In this document: positions 23,705 to 32,866 of the stretch, in pieces
Position numbering within the stretch: the stretch's first letter is position 1
Layout of the letters: every line of letters starts with the position of its first letter
DNA from: Rhodamnia argentea
Lineage: Eukaryota; Streptophyta; Magnoliopsida; Myrtales; Myrtaceae
Direction of reading: 5' to 3'
Assembly (NCBI RefSeq): GCF_020921035.1
Contig: NC_063152.1
Span: 29,139,903 to 29,203,902 of the forward strand
DNA length: 64,000 nt
Made by a program: the position numbers and the translations under genes
Notes under the pieces: model-generated
Told to the model about the DNA's origin: nothing
The model's database searches: none
What the model saw: the letters and a program-made list of their open reading frames with translations, nothing else

Positions 23705-23813
23705 TCACTCTCGCATCCTCTCCACAGTTTCTAACCCATTCTTCTGCATTTCAAGAAGCATCTCTTCCTTTTCCTTCATATTGCCAGTTCTGTGATAGGC
23801 AGCTACAAGGACT
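23705..23813 (-). pseudogene. Displaced C-terminus of the PPR gene
   Basis: In the frame shifted by one base from the PPR ORF, the minus strand encodes VLVAAYHRTGNM followed by a helix ending EMQKNG and a short tail to TGA at 23705-23707. This is the normal PPR continuation, so one base has been gained (or two lost) near 23811-23815. Confidence 0.7.
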
Positions 23814-25931
23814 TGTATGTTCTGCATCAGGATCAACTCCTTGTGTTTTCATCTCAAGAAACACCTGCCCAGCCAAGTCCATGCGTCCTTGCTTGGAGAA
23901 TCCATCAATCAGACATTTAAAAGTAAAAACGCTAGGACGAACTTTTTTCCTTGACATTTTACTGAATAACGCCCAAGCCGTCCTCATGTCTCCAAGTCTA
24001 CAGAAGCCAGCTATGATAGATGTGTAGCATCTAGTATCGGGAAGCAAACCCTCGTCTATCATATACATGAACAACTTCAAAGCCTCAACCTTTTGTTTCT
24101 CGCGAAACAAAATGTCAATAAGAATAGTATTCATGACCACGTCAGGCATGATCCCAGCTTTTAGCATTTTCCCATACAACTTTCGTGCTACTTCCAACTT
24201 TGAGCTTTTTGCAAAACCATGCATAAGAATACTACACATAACAACATCCGGGAAAATATTTTTCTTAAGCATTGGAGCGAGGAGCTCCCATGCTTTTTCT
24301 GGTTTTCCCTCCTTGCAGAGTCTGTTTATAACCGTAGTAAACACAGAAGAGGTGCGAAATATGTCCTGGTCTAGTTTCAAAGCTTCCTCAGAATTTCCTT
24401 CTCTGCAATATTGGCAAAATCCGCTAATCATATTTGTAAAGGTGGAAGCACAGGGATGAACATTATGATTAATCATCTCTTGAAAAAGTCTGTTGGCAGA
24501 ACTGACATGACCCTGATTTAGGAAACCATCAATTAAGATATCATAAGCAATATTGTCATACTCAATGCCACGATAACCACTTTCTCGGAAAAAACCATGT
24601 GACAATTCCATCAAACCTGCGTTACATAGACCATGACAAAGTGAGCTATAGCTAACTATTGTAGGTCTAATGTTGAAAACTTCCATCTCGTGAAACAGAC
24701 TTAGACTTTTCTCAACATCCCCCTTCTTGCAGAACCCATCAATCAAAATGCTATAGCTATAGACATCTGGAAATACACCATAGTTCTGCATCTCCTCCAG
24801 TACTTCCAGTGCCTCTGACAACTGGCCTTTCTGGCAAAAACCATAAATAATGGCATTAAAACAATAACAATTTAAAGGTCGGTCCTCCTTCTGAAATTTC
24901 TGTATCAAACCCAAAGCATCCCCAATGGCACCAACTTGACAAAGTCCACGTATGAGTGTACCATATGTTACAACAGTGCAGCTTATCCCTTTTTTCTCCA
25001 TATCTTCCAGGATTGCCGAAGCTTGGCTGAGAAATTCATCTGCACTAAGATTTAGTTTAGAAAAATAGTTCAGCATGATTGTATACGTCCTCGCATTAGG
25101 TGCTGGCCCACGATATTTCATGATGTCAAATAAATCTTTAGCAAAGACCTCTCTATCTGCTTCAACTGAGCATTTGAGTAAGAAGTTGGTCGAGTAGACA
25201 TCGGGCTCGAGCTCAATTTCTGTACCCTTCCAAAACAGATCTTCGGCATTTTTAAGCATTGAATTGGCTGCAAAGACCTTTATCAGCACATTATAAATAA
25301 CAGCCAATCCAACCACATCAGCTGGCCTCTCAAGCAGAAAGTCGGTCAATTCTAACATGTCCACATTCAACTCCTTCAAATAGCAAACCATATCTCTCAG
25401 CAAGGCATAAACTTCAAGCCGCATGCCTGCGACCGCAAAGACATGAACCATCGTCCTAAGGACATCAATGGAAACTTCAAACTCATGCTCGTTTACAATT
25501 CTCTGGAATCTAATTCTCCAGGCCACCTTCCAATTTAAAGACTTTAGCACCTTACCGAGCAAAGAGAACAACCTGTGCTTACTTCTCTCTTCGTGCGTAT
25601 GCCTCACAGCAGGTTTCCAAGTCTCAAACTCTGGATTTTCATCAAACACATGGCTTCTATCTTCGCACCTATACCTATTCGTCACAGCAGGTTTCCAAGT
25701 CTCAACGTCTGGAGTTTCATCAAACACATGGCTTCTACCTTCGTGCCTATACGTCACAGCAGGTTTCCAAGTCTCAACCTCTGGAATTTCATTAAATACA
25801 TGGTCCTCCACCAGCGCGGCCGAAGAAACCACGTAATGCGATCTAAATGGCGGCTTTTTTCGTAGAACTGCGGAATAACGAAGCAAATAGTAACCGGTTA
25901 AACGAGCATTCCTACGTAAATATACACCCAT
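23751..25931 (-). CDS. P-class pentatricopeptide repeat protein, frameshifted end
   Basis: An intronless frame of 726 aa with about 13 degenerate 35-residue PPR motifs (for example VVTYGTLIRGLCQVGAIGDA and NAIIYGFCQKGQLSEALEVL). P-class PPRs bind organelle RNA; the Rf-like repeat style and a basic start (MGVYLRRNARLTGYYLLRYS) suggest mitochondrial import, which is inference. Residues 44-117 hold three tandem copies of a 24-26-residue unit built around HVFDE-P-ETWKPAV. The coding frame breaks after about residue 706 (near 23811-23815): the present frame ends with an atypical Cys/Ser tail, while the neighbouring frame continues through AAYHRTGNM to a stop at 23705-23707, as expected for the final repeat. 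The gene is thus probably a recently damaged or mis-sequenced allele. Confidence 0.88.
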   Translation of the reverse strand: MGVYLRRNARLTGYYLLRYSAVLRKKPPFRSHYVVSSAALVEDHVFNEIPEVETWKPAVTYRHEGRSHVFDETPDVETWKPAVTNRYRCEDRSHVFDENPEFETWKPAVRHTHEERSKHRLFSLLGKVLKSLNWKVAWRIRFQRIVNEHEFEVSIDVLRTMVHVFAVAGMRLEVYALLRDMVCYLKELNVDMLELTDFLLERPADVVGLAVIYNVLIKVFAANSMLKNAEDLFWKGTEIELEPDVYSTNFLLKCSVEADREVFAKDLFDIMKYRGPAPNARTYTIMLNYFSKLNLSADEFLSQASAILEDMEKKGISCTVVTYGTLIRGLCQVGAIGDALGLIQKFQKEDRPLNCYCFNAIIYGFCQKGQLSEALEVLEEMQNYGVFPDVYSYSILIDGFCKKGDVEKSLSLFHEMEVFNIRPTIVSYSSLCHGLCNAGLMELSHGFFRESGYRGIEYDNIAYDILIDGFLNQGHVSSANRLFQEMINHNVHPCASTFTNMISGFCQYCREGNSEEALKLDQDIFRTSSVFTTVINRLCKEGKPEKAWELLAPMLKKNIFPDVVMCSILMHGFAKSSKLEVARKLYGKMLKAGIMPDVVMNTILIDILFREKQKVEALKLFMYMIDEGLLPDTRCYTSIIAGFCRLGDMRTAWALFSKMSRKKVRPSVFTFKCLIDGFSKQGRMDLAGQVFLEMKTQGVDPDAEHTSPCSCLSQNWQYEGKGRDAS
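25581..25802 (-). repeat. Tandem 72-78-bp repeat within PPR coding sequence
   Basis: Three in-frame copies of 24, 26 and 24 codons at residues 44-67, 68-93 and 94-117. Each encodes a variant of HVF(D/N)E-P-(E/D)-ETWKPAV followed by a basic linker. The copies are close in DNA sequence, implying recent duplication. Confidence 0.9.
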
Positions 25932-27850
25932 GAATAGCTCGAAGTCGCCGAGTGATCAAAATGAAGCTCCTTTCTTCCGAACTCCTTGACAAAGACGGAG
26001 CTTTCCCACCACTGAATCATGCCTCATAGATTCGGAAAAAGAAGTGAAAGCACACGAACCAAGTAACAGGATGATACGTCGAGCTTGAAAACGAAACAGG
26101 ACATCCCGCGATTGAAGCTGAGAACTGAGACAGCACCCAGTTGTCCAATTCAAGTATCTATGCGCGCGCGCAGGGGAGAGAGAGAGAGTTCCGAAACTGC
26201 AGGGAGGTGCCCTGAAAGGTTTCCGGTGCCGAAGGGGAAGACTTCGGCGCAGTGGCTGCTGTTTGGGACATGAACTTTCCTCATTCCTTGCCTGGATTGC
26301 TGAGTAGTGTTATATTTTGTCTTTTTTTCTTTTCTTTTCTTTTTTGGGCATTTTTGTACACTCAGACATCCCAAAAATTAATAGAAAATATTTTATATTT
26401 TAATTTAATTGTGTTCTTTTTCTTTGCTGGAAACTCTTTCCATTGAAAATTTTCTAGGGAGCGTGATTAGCGAAATTATACTTCCTTCGTTTAGGATGCA
26501 AGGGCAAGAAACCTTGATACCCTTTAGAGAGAGCAATAACCAACACTTTGTGATCAATTATTAGAAACTTAATTTCGATCGACAATTCATGGAATTTCAC
26601 CATTTTAAATAGAGATTCGACCACCGTTAAATGAAGTCTAATTGGTAAAAGAAGCTGAGGTCAAGTTGATTGAAACTAATCTTTGTTAGAAATAAAGGCA
26701 GTTAAAACAAATTTATATTTCACCTAAATTATATGGGAGTTTTCTCGTAAACTTTGCTTTTGGAAAACACATTTAATAAGAGAAAATAAGAATTTTTAGA
26801 AACAAAACACGATTTTATTTTGCGTAAAATATATGAGAGAATTTTTTCCCTTCTCCAACCCCCTCCACAACGTCGCCATATTTGAAGCATGAGGGGATGG
26901 AAAAGACAATGACGAACCTTAAAATTTTAGATTTTCCATCCTTCCGAATCTCACAAATATTTAAATTTGCAAAAAAAATTCACTCAGTTTCTTTCCAACA
27001 TTTTCTCCAATTTTTTAAGCAGATTCTTAGGTTTCCAAACCACCTAGCATTCAAAATTTGGAGTAAGAAGATTGTAAGTACCAAAAGGTTCTTCAATTTC
27101 CTTATTTTTGCAAGATGAAATACTTTGTATAAAAGGAGGTTTTTTTTTTTTTTTTTGGCTAATGCAATCTTTCATTCATCTTCAATTTTCATCTTTGCAC
27201 ACAAACTTCTGTTTCAAATTTTACAATTATAAGTTTAAATATCACAAGTGATTAGCTGCAAAGTAAGCGGGATCTGAAATTTACTACATCAAAACCAATT
27301 CTTAATTTTTAGAATCGAGAACCGAACAAATCAATCTTCATACTGGCCTATTTTTTTTTTTCTATTTCATATTTTTATTTAGTTGCTCTGTCATCTAGAA
27401 TATCACAATGGTTTCCTTATGTTAGAATGCTCAACCCTCATCAGTTTTTCAAGAGTTACAATTATGAGAATTGTAGGGTTTGATTTTGAATCGATTCATA
27501 TCCGATTTTATAATCGAGAAATGATTAAGGTCGGTTCCCAAGTATTTTACTTGGAGACCAAACCAATTGCTGTGCGAACTGGCTTGGAACCTATTAGGCT
27601 TAGGCCAATTCGACTCGATTCTCGAATGGAATCGGCCTGATTGCTTACCCCTACCAAAATATATCGAAAGAGGATCTATCGAGATAGATTTCTAAAGTAT
27701 GGGGCGTTTATCGAGAAAACGAAGAGTAGAAGGAGTGTCTCGGGAGAAAAAGTAACCATAAGGGGCTCAATTAAGATAAGTTTCAGGCCCCTCTTGAAAT
27801 TGTGAAATCTTCTAGCAGATGAGATCTAGCCACAGTGCTTCCTTGCCCGA
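25932..27850. other. AT-rich intergenic region
   Basis: The first few hundred bases are the PPR promoter and leader. Beyond 26300 the sequence is AT-rich with a poly-T run at about 27138-27158. The segment 27300-27650 has low-complexity ATCGATT/GGTTCC motifs typical of plant TE ends, but no coherent element is defined. No gene is seen. Confidence 0.4.
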
Positions 27851-29350
27851 AGCCTGAAGCAACAAAAAGGCCAACGGCGAAAAATCGCATTCCTGGTGGT
27901 TGCGGAGATTTCGCAGAGCGGTGGCCGGCGGTTTTACGGTGGGTGATTGACGGCGTGAGGCGTGATTCGGCGGTTGTCCTCTTCGGCAAAAGGGTGGGCG
28001 TCAAGGCCAGTTACAGCGAGAGCACACAAAGTCCTGGCAAGTCTCCGTTTCAGAAAACTTGATCGAGCGATTTTTCGTTTTTTTAGTTTGCTTTTGTTAT
28101 TGCTATTGGATTGGTTTTGCTGGCAATCGGTATTCTATTAGTCGGATTTTAGTTCTGTTCACTGTGAGCTCGATTCGAAGCATGGTAAGGTGTGCTCTTT
28201 CGTTTGATCTGTGTGAATGTGGATATTGGTTAATTTTTTATCTGCTTGTTTCGATTCTTCATGGGGTTTATGAGTTTCTTGATTGACTGGTTTTTGTAAT
28301 TGTCGTTTCACATGAAGTGTGGTCGAAAAAAACTTGGTTTTTCATAATGAATCATGGGTAAGTATTTCTTTTTCACTGAAATTATTGAGGACGGGATTCA
28401 AATGTTAGCTGCCTTGTTCAACTAGACTGGATAGGTAATGTTCAGTCCTTGAGGCAAGAAGCTGGTGACCATTGAGTAAGTTTTTTCCGTAGTTGTGGCT
28501 AGAGTTACAAGGTTGAAGATCACCTTGTCAGCTTGATTTTTCCTTCTTTCTGTGCGAAAAGGAATGTCGAGCCCTGCTTGTTAGACTCAGAATAATAAGC
28601 CGGTGGATGTCAATTGTGGATTTGTGTGCAAGCATGTTTCCACGTTTCCGAATATTCATGTCTCATGAACCACGTCATACCATATGTTCAAAAGGGTGTT
28701 ATAGTCAGTGATGGTTCAACCTGACTATTTAGATGAAAGGTGCAGTAGCCAGCATGCTCTTGTGTTCTGATCCCTTTACAAAGTAGTGTATGCTTGCAAA
28801 TAAGCTGCTACAAATGAAATGCGGACGAAGTTGATTTGCTGAAACTGGTGGATAGAAACTTAAAAAATGAAGCAACATTCCTTCTAATTGTTTTCTTTGA
28901 TGAGCATAAGAAGCCTTGACTGCCTATTTCTGTTAGCGATAACCAATTACCCATGATCGTGTAGCCACCACCACTGTTTGTGGTGACCGTACAGGCGTAC
29001 ATCAGTGCCACTCCGGAGCTTGCTTTTCTAACTGAACTCCTAGAGCTTGCTTGTCATCATCATGCCCATGAGTGGCCTTTCATAATTTTTTCCTATGAGC
29101 AATCCTTGCTTCTGGACCATCTTCTGCTTTCGACGCCATATTTTTTTAGCATAGATGGCTTGATATATTTGGTACTTTTGGCCATTTCTTTCACACATCA
29201 TTTTCAATATCACCACGAGCCATTTGCTTCCTAGGCCGTGAAAGAAGCGTTAACAGTTAAATATGATCATGCTTCCATTGATGCTAGTAAGAGGTAGTGA
29301 AGGGTCTCTTGTTAGAGCTCATGAATGATTGTGGAAATTGCTTCTTCCAG
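27851..29350 (+). other. Probable YOS1 leader exon and 5' intron
   Basis: The YOS1 coding exon is preceded directly by a splice acceptor (TTCTTCCAG, ending at 29350), so the gene should have an upstream noncoding exon. A GC-richer stretch near 27850-28184 ends in ATG/GTAAGG at 28184/28185 and is a plausible partner. If used, that ATG would be in frame with exon 2 and add two residues before the family start. The intervening 1.17 kb contains no recognisable gene. Exon limits are inference. Confidence 0.4.
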
Positions 29351-29353
29351 GGA

Positions 29354-29587
29354 ATGGGTTTGTGGACATTACTTGAAGGGCTTTTGCTTCTTGCCAATGC
29401 TCTTGCAATATTGAATGAGGACCGTTTCCTAGCTCCCAGGGGCTGGGGCTTCCAAGAATTTCCAGGCGGCAAGGCGAAATCATTAAAAGGACAGGTTATA
29501 GGTCTCATTTACGCGACCCAGTACTTAAGGGTTCCCCTTGTTATTTTGAACAGCATTTGTATAATCATAAAGCTGGTCTCTGGCTAG
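29354..29587 (+). CDS. YOS1: YOS1/IER3IP1-like ER-Golgi protein
   Basis: A 77-aa protein. Yos1 is a small subunit of the Yip1-Yif1 complex that supports COPII transport from ER to Golgi; the animal homologue is IER3IP1. The sequence has the hallmark layout: a first membrane helix (LLEGLLLLANALAIL, residues about 5-19), NEDRFLAPRGW, a short polar loop with SLKGQVIGLI, YATQYLRVPL, and a second helix ending in KLVSG at the C-terminus. Length matches the family. I start at MGLWTLLEG because this is the family N-terminus; upstream in-frame codons lie before the splice acceptor at 29350. The coding region is a single exon. Confidence 0.92.
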   Translation: MGLWTLLEGLLLLANALAILNEDRFLAPRGWGFQEFPGGKAKSLKGQVIGLIYATQYLRVPLVILNSICIIIKLVSG

Positions 29588-30059
29588 TATCTTGTAGTAA
29601 CCGTACCCTATGAGAAGCTTCATGGGTATCTCCTTCCTTGCATATGTTGTGCTTGTAACATTTATTTTTCCTTGCTCTTTTCTTGAATTTGCACTGTGAA
29701 GAACAGAGTTTAAGAGAAGTCCAGGGTATGCTTTTTCTCTAGGGGATGATGATGGTGAATAGTACGGCTCGTTAGTCATTTACAACCCAAGAATGTGCTT
29801 ATTTAATGATGTCGATGCTTCTTCCTTTTTGTTTGAGTGTATTACACTGGCGAAGGAATGCATATTTTGAGGTAAAAAAATTTTGTAAATAGTTTCGACT
29901 CTCTCTTATGTGTGCTGGTCTAAATTTTTGGTACCTTTTTCGCAAGTATTTTAGTTTTATCCGTTTATTTCTCGAGTGTTATGACACCAGAGTTGTGGAC
30001 CTTCGAGTGGTCATCGAGACCGATTCAAAGGTTTAGGACTTCTGGAATAATCGAAAGGT
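29588..30059. other. YOS1 3' flank
   Basis: AT-rich sequence expected to hold the YOS1 3' untranslated region. No other gene is seen before the LINE remnant that follows. Confidence 0.4.
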
Positions 30060-30480
30060 TTGTGGGCAAATCAGTCTCGCTAAGTGACATGAAGTTCATT
30101 CTGGAAAAAATCAGGGTTCCGGAGGTAGAGAGTTAGTGCATTGATTTGGGGCATTACTTTTCTGTTATCCTGTTTACCATGATAGAGGACCTCAATAGGG
30201 TCTTCAAAGATGGCCCTTGGTTTATCAACGGAAAGGTTCTTATCTCTTCAGCAATGGGATCCCAAGTTCTGCCCTCCCAAAGCTGCCATGTCGGCGGTAG
30301 CGGTCTGGATTCGTATGCTAGAGATGGGCGTTCAGTTCTCTGATATAGAAATGTCGAAGACGACGGGAAGTCTGGTCGGACTGGTTCTGAAAGTCGACTG
30401 GGGACTGCAGTAGCTTTGCGAGGTTTAGCGTCCAAGTTTCTTTGGATAAACCATTGGAAAGGATGATCTGTATCATGATG
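30060..30480 (+). pseudogene. LINE ORF1 remnant (DUF4283 / zf-CCHC_4 type)
   Basis: Broken coding sequence resembling the gag-like ORF of plant L1-type retrotransposons. In one frame near 30180 it reads DLNRVFKDGPWFINGKVL. In the next frame, 30250-30405, it reads WDPKFCPP, AVAVWIRM and GLVLKVD. In a third frame, 30417-30465, it reads ARFSVQVSLDKPL. These are the conserved blocks of DUF4283 followed by the CCHC-associated region, split by frameshifts and stops. No reverse transcriptase is nearby, so this is a short dead fragment. Confidence 0.75.
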
Positions 30481-30897
30481 TTGAATTTGCATTTCTCTAT
30501 GTGCTTCAATTTTGGTTTGGTCGGTCGCAGAACTGATCGCGTGAGGGGTGGCTGCTGGTGGCGGCCGCCATGCATGACCCGCAAGGAACTCGCAATTGTT
30601 CCCCTACCGGAGCGAAGGACTGTCAGATCTGTAAACAATAACATTTGGCATTTAAATTATGAGGTTGCCCCCTTTAATATCGTACTCATTTACTTTACCT
30701 TATTAAAAGAACATGGGCACCCACAGAATTTCAAAGTGACAATTTGAGGTAAAAATGGTTATTGGATTCGCTCTTTATTTATTTCAAGAAAGACAGCTTT
30801 CTAATATCTGGTTTAGTTTGTGAGATAAATATATATTGTAGGAAAATAACGAAGACAGGCTTCATTTGTTTTTTTCGGATTTTTCGGTATTTGGTTC

Positions 30898-31550
30898 GCA
30901 GTGAAGGAAAACATTTTTCATCCATGGAAAAAGCTCTTTTGAAAGTGGAGAAAATGTTTTCCTCATCTTTGCTCCATCAATTCCTTTACATTCATTTTAT
31001 TTTTTATTAATTTAAAAAACAATTATGAATTTCTTAATTTTCTTTAACTTTTTATTTTTTAATTGTTTTTTATTTTTCCCTTTCTTTTTCTTTCTTTGCT
31101 GGTCATCGACCATGGTGACGGCCACAACTACTTGCCCAAGGCCGGCGAGGTTTAACAGGCTGGCCTTAGGCGAGCTCAAGTCTTGCCGGATCCGGCTAGG
31201 AAGGCGAGCTCAAGTCTCGCTAGCCTCAAGTGAGGCACTGGCGAGGCTTGAGCTCACCCAAGGTTAGCGAGCTGGACCTCACCGGTCATGACGATCGGCA
31301 AAGATAGAAAAAAATAAATAATTTAACGAATTTTGGCCAAAAAAATAATTTAACAAATAATATTTACTCAAAAAAATTAAAAATAAAAAAAGTATAATTT
31401 TTCCTAGGAAAATCAATTCCTTGCCAAACAATGAAAATTGTTTTTCAATTCATTTAAGTCCCAGAAAAACACTGGAAAAATATCGTCATTTTTTGGGAAA
31501 ATGACTTTCTAGTAAACATTTTCCAAAATCATCACATTTTTTGGGGAAAA
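30898..31550. mobile_element. Probable MITE with GC-rich core
   Basis: AT-rich flanks carrying GGAAAACATTTT-type motifs on the left (30905-30970) and TTTTCCA/GGGAAAA motifs in opposite orientation on the right (31400-31550) enclose a sharply GC-rich core at about 31105-31290 with repeated GAGCTCAAG and GCGAGGCTTGAGCTC motifs. The arrangement suggests a nonautonomous TIR element, but ends and target duplication could not be fixed by eye. Confidence 0.45.
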
Positions 31551-31551
31551 G

Positions 31552-32130
31552 TGTCCAATAAGTCCTAAATCTATTGTATTTGTGTCAATTTAATCATAAT
31601 TTTTTTTTGTGCCAATTCAGTCCTAAATCTTTTATTAGTGCCTATTGAGTCTTAAACCTTTTTATATCGGTGCCAATTTAGTCCTAACACTTTTTGCATT
31701 TGTATAAATTGAATCAATCTGATCAATTTTAATCCAAAATAGCTAATGTGGACATTGATTATCCTACATGGCACGATCGGCGTTGATGTGGATATTTTTA
31801 ATATTATTTTTAAATATATTTTATATTTTAAAATATTTAAAAATAATTGAAATAATATTTAAAAATATCCACGTCAAATGTCGGTCGTTTAATGTATGAC
31901 AACCGACGTCCACGTCAGCCATTTCCTATAAAATTTGTTTGAATTGACTCAATTGGTACAAATGCAAAAAGTTTAGGACTGAATTGACATTAATAAAAAA
32001 ATGTTTAAGACTTAATTGGCACCAATAAAAGGTTTACGACTGAATTGACGTCAATGAAAAATATTTATGACCAAAAAAAGGTTTATGACTGAATTGACAT
32101 CAATGCAATAGATTTAAAATTTTTTGGACA
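31552..32130. mobile_element. Foldback element, ~580 bp
   Basis: A long imperfect palindrome. The left end begins TGTCCAATAAGTCC, followed by TAAATCTATTGTATT and repeated (G)CCAATTTAGTCCTAA units. The right end on the minus strand begins TGTCCAAAAAATT, followed by TAAATCTATTGCATT and matching GTCAATTCAGTC units. The centre is very AT-rich. It has no coding capacity. Related arms occur at 42738-43195 and 55116-55200. Confidence 0.8.
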
Positions 32131-32866
32131 TTTTTTTTTTCATTTTTCACGAAACAAATAGAGCTAAGTGACCAAAAATAAGAAAGGTTTTCGGTAAAAA
32201 AGCGAGACTTAAGAAAATTTTCGATTGAACTTCAGAAAGTTATAAATATTCAAGGAACTGTAATTTAGAAAGATTCTGTTTACTTTTAGGATATATTTTT
32301 TAGCCTCCGTTTGCCCCATTATCATTCATCGCATGAGCCTTTCATGGAATTTTCTGAAAATGTTTGAGGTTTCTTTATTATTATTATTTTTTGTCAATTC
32401 TAACTTTAACTACGCACTTGTGATACTAGCAGCCACATGCCAATCGGCGAAAAAAGTTAGAAGTTAAATCTATCTTTTTGGTGTTTGCTTTATAATACCG
32501 AGAGAATGGAGATGATTCCTTTGTAGAATTGGATAATTCTATAGAGAAACCTAAAATATTATCGTATTCCTTCCTTTATTGATTCTTTTTGTTTCCAAGG
32601 CTGCTTTTTTTTCTTTATATATTTTTTTCGTGAAATTAGGAACAAGAAATTGTTTTAGGAGAAAAGAAAAAGAAGAAAAAAAAAAAAAAAAACTTGGTCC
32701 GCCGTGCATTTGCTAGTCTCGACTTGAAGCCCGAACTGGCCCGGATCCGCGGCTTTCTCTTCTTTTTTTTTTTTGGTCAAAGATCCACGGCTTTCTTTTG
32801 AGGCGGCCATGGCATGTTTACCAACATTTTGCACCGTCGTCCTCTGTATCTCCTCCTCCATCGACG
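32131..32866. other. RBR gene upstream region
   Basis: AT-rich sequence with poly-A and poly-T runs near 32675-32692 and 32763-32774; it should contain the promoter and leader of the RBR ligase gene. No gene is visible. The open frame continues upstream of 32867 to 32798 but without an ATG. Confidence 0.4.

Noticed and set aside
23668..25865. Plus-strand frames of 96-130 codons
   Set aside because: They are antisense shadows of the PPR gene, including the mirrored tandem repeat.
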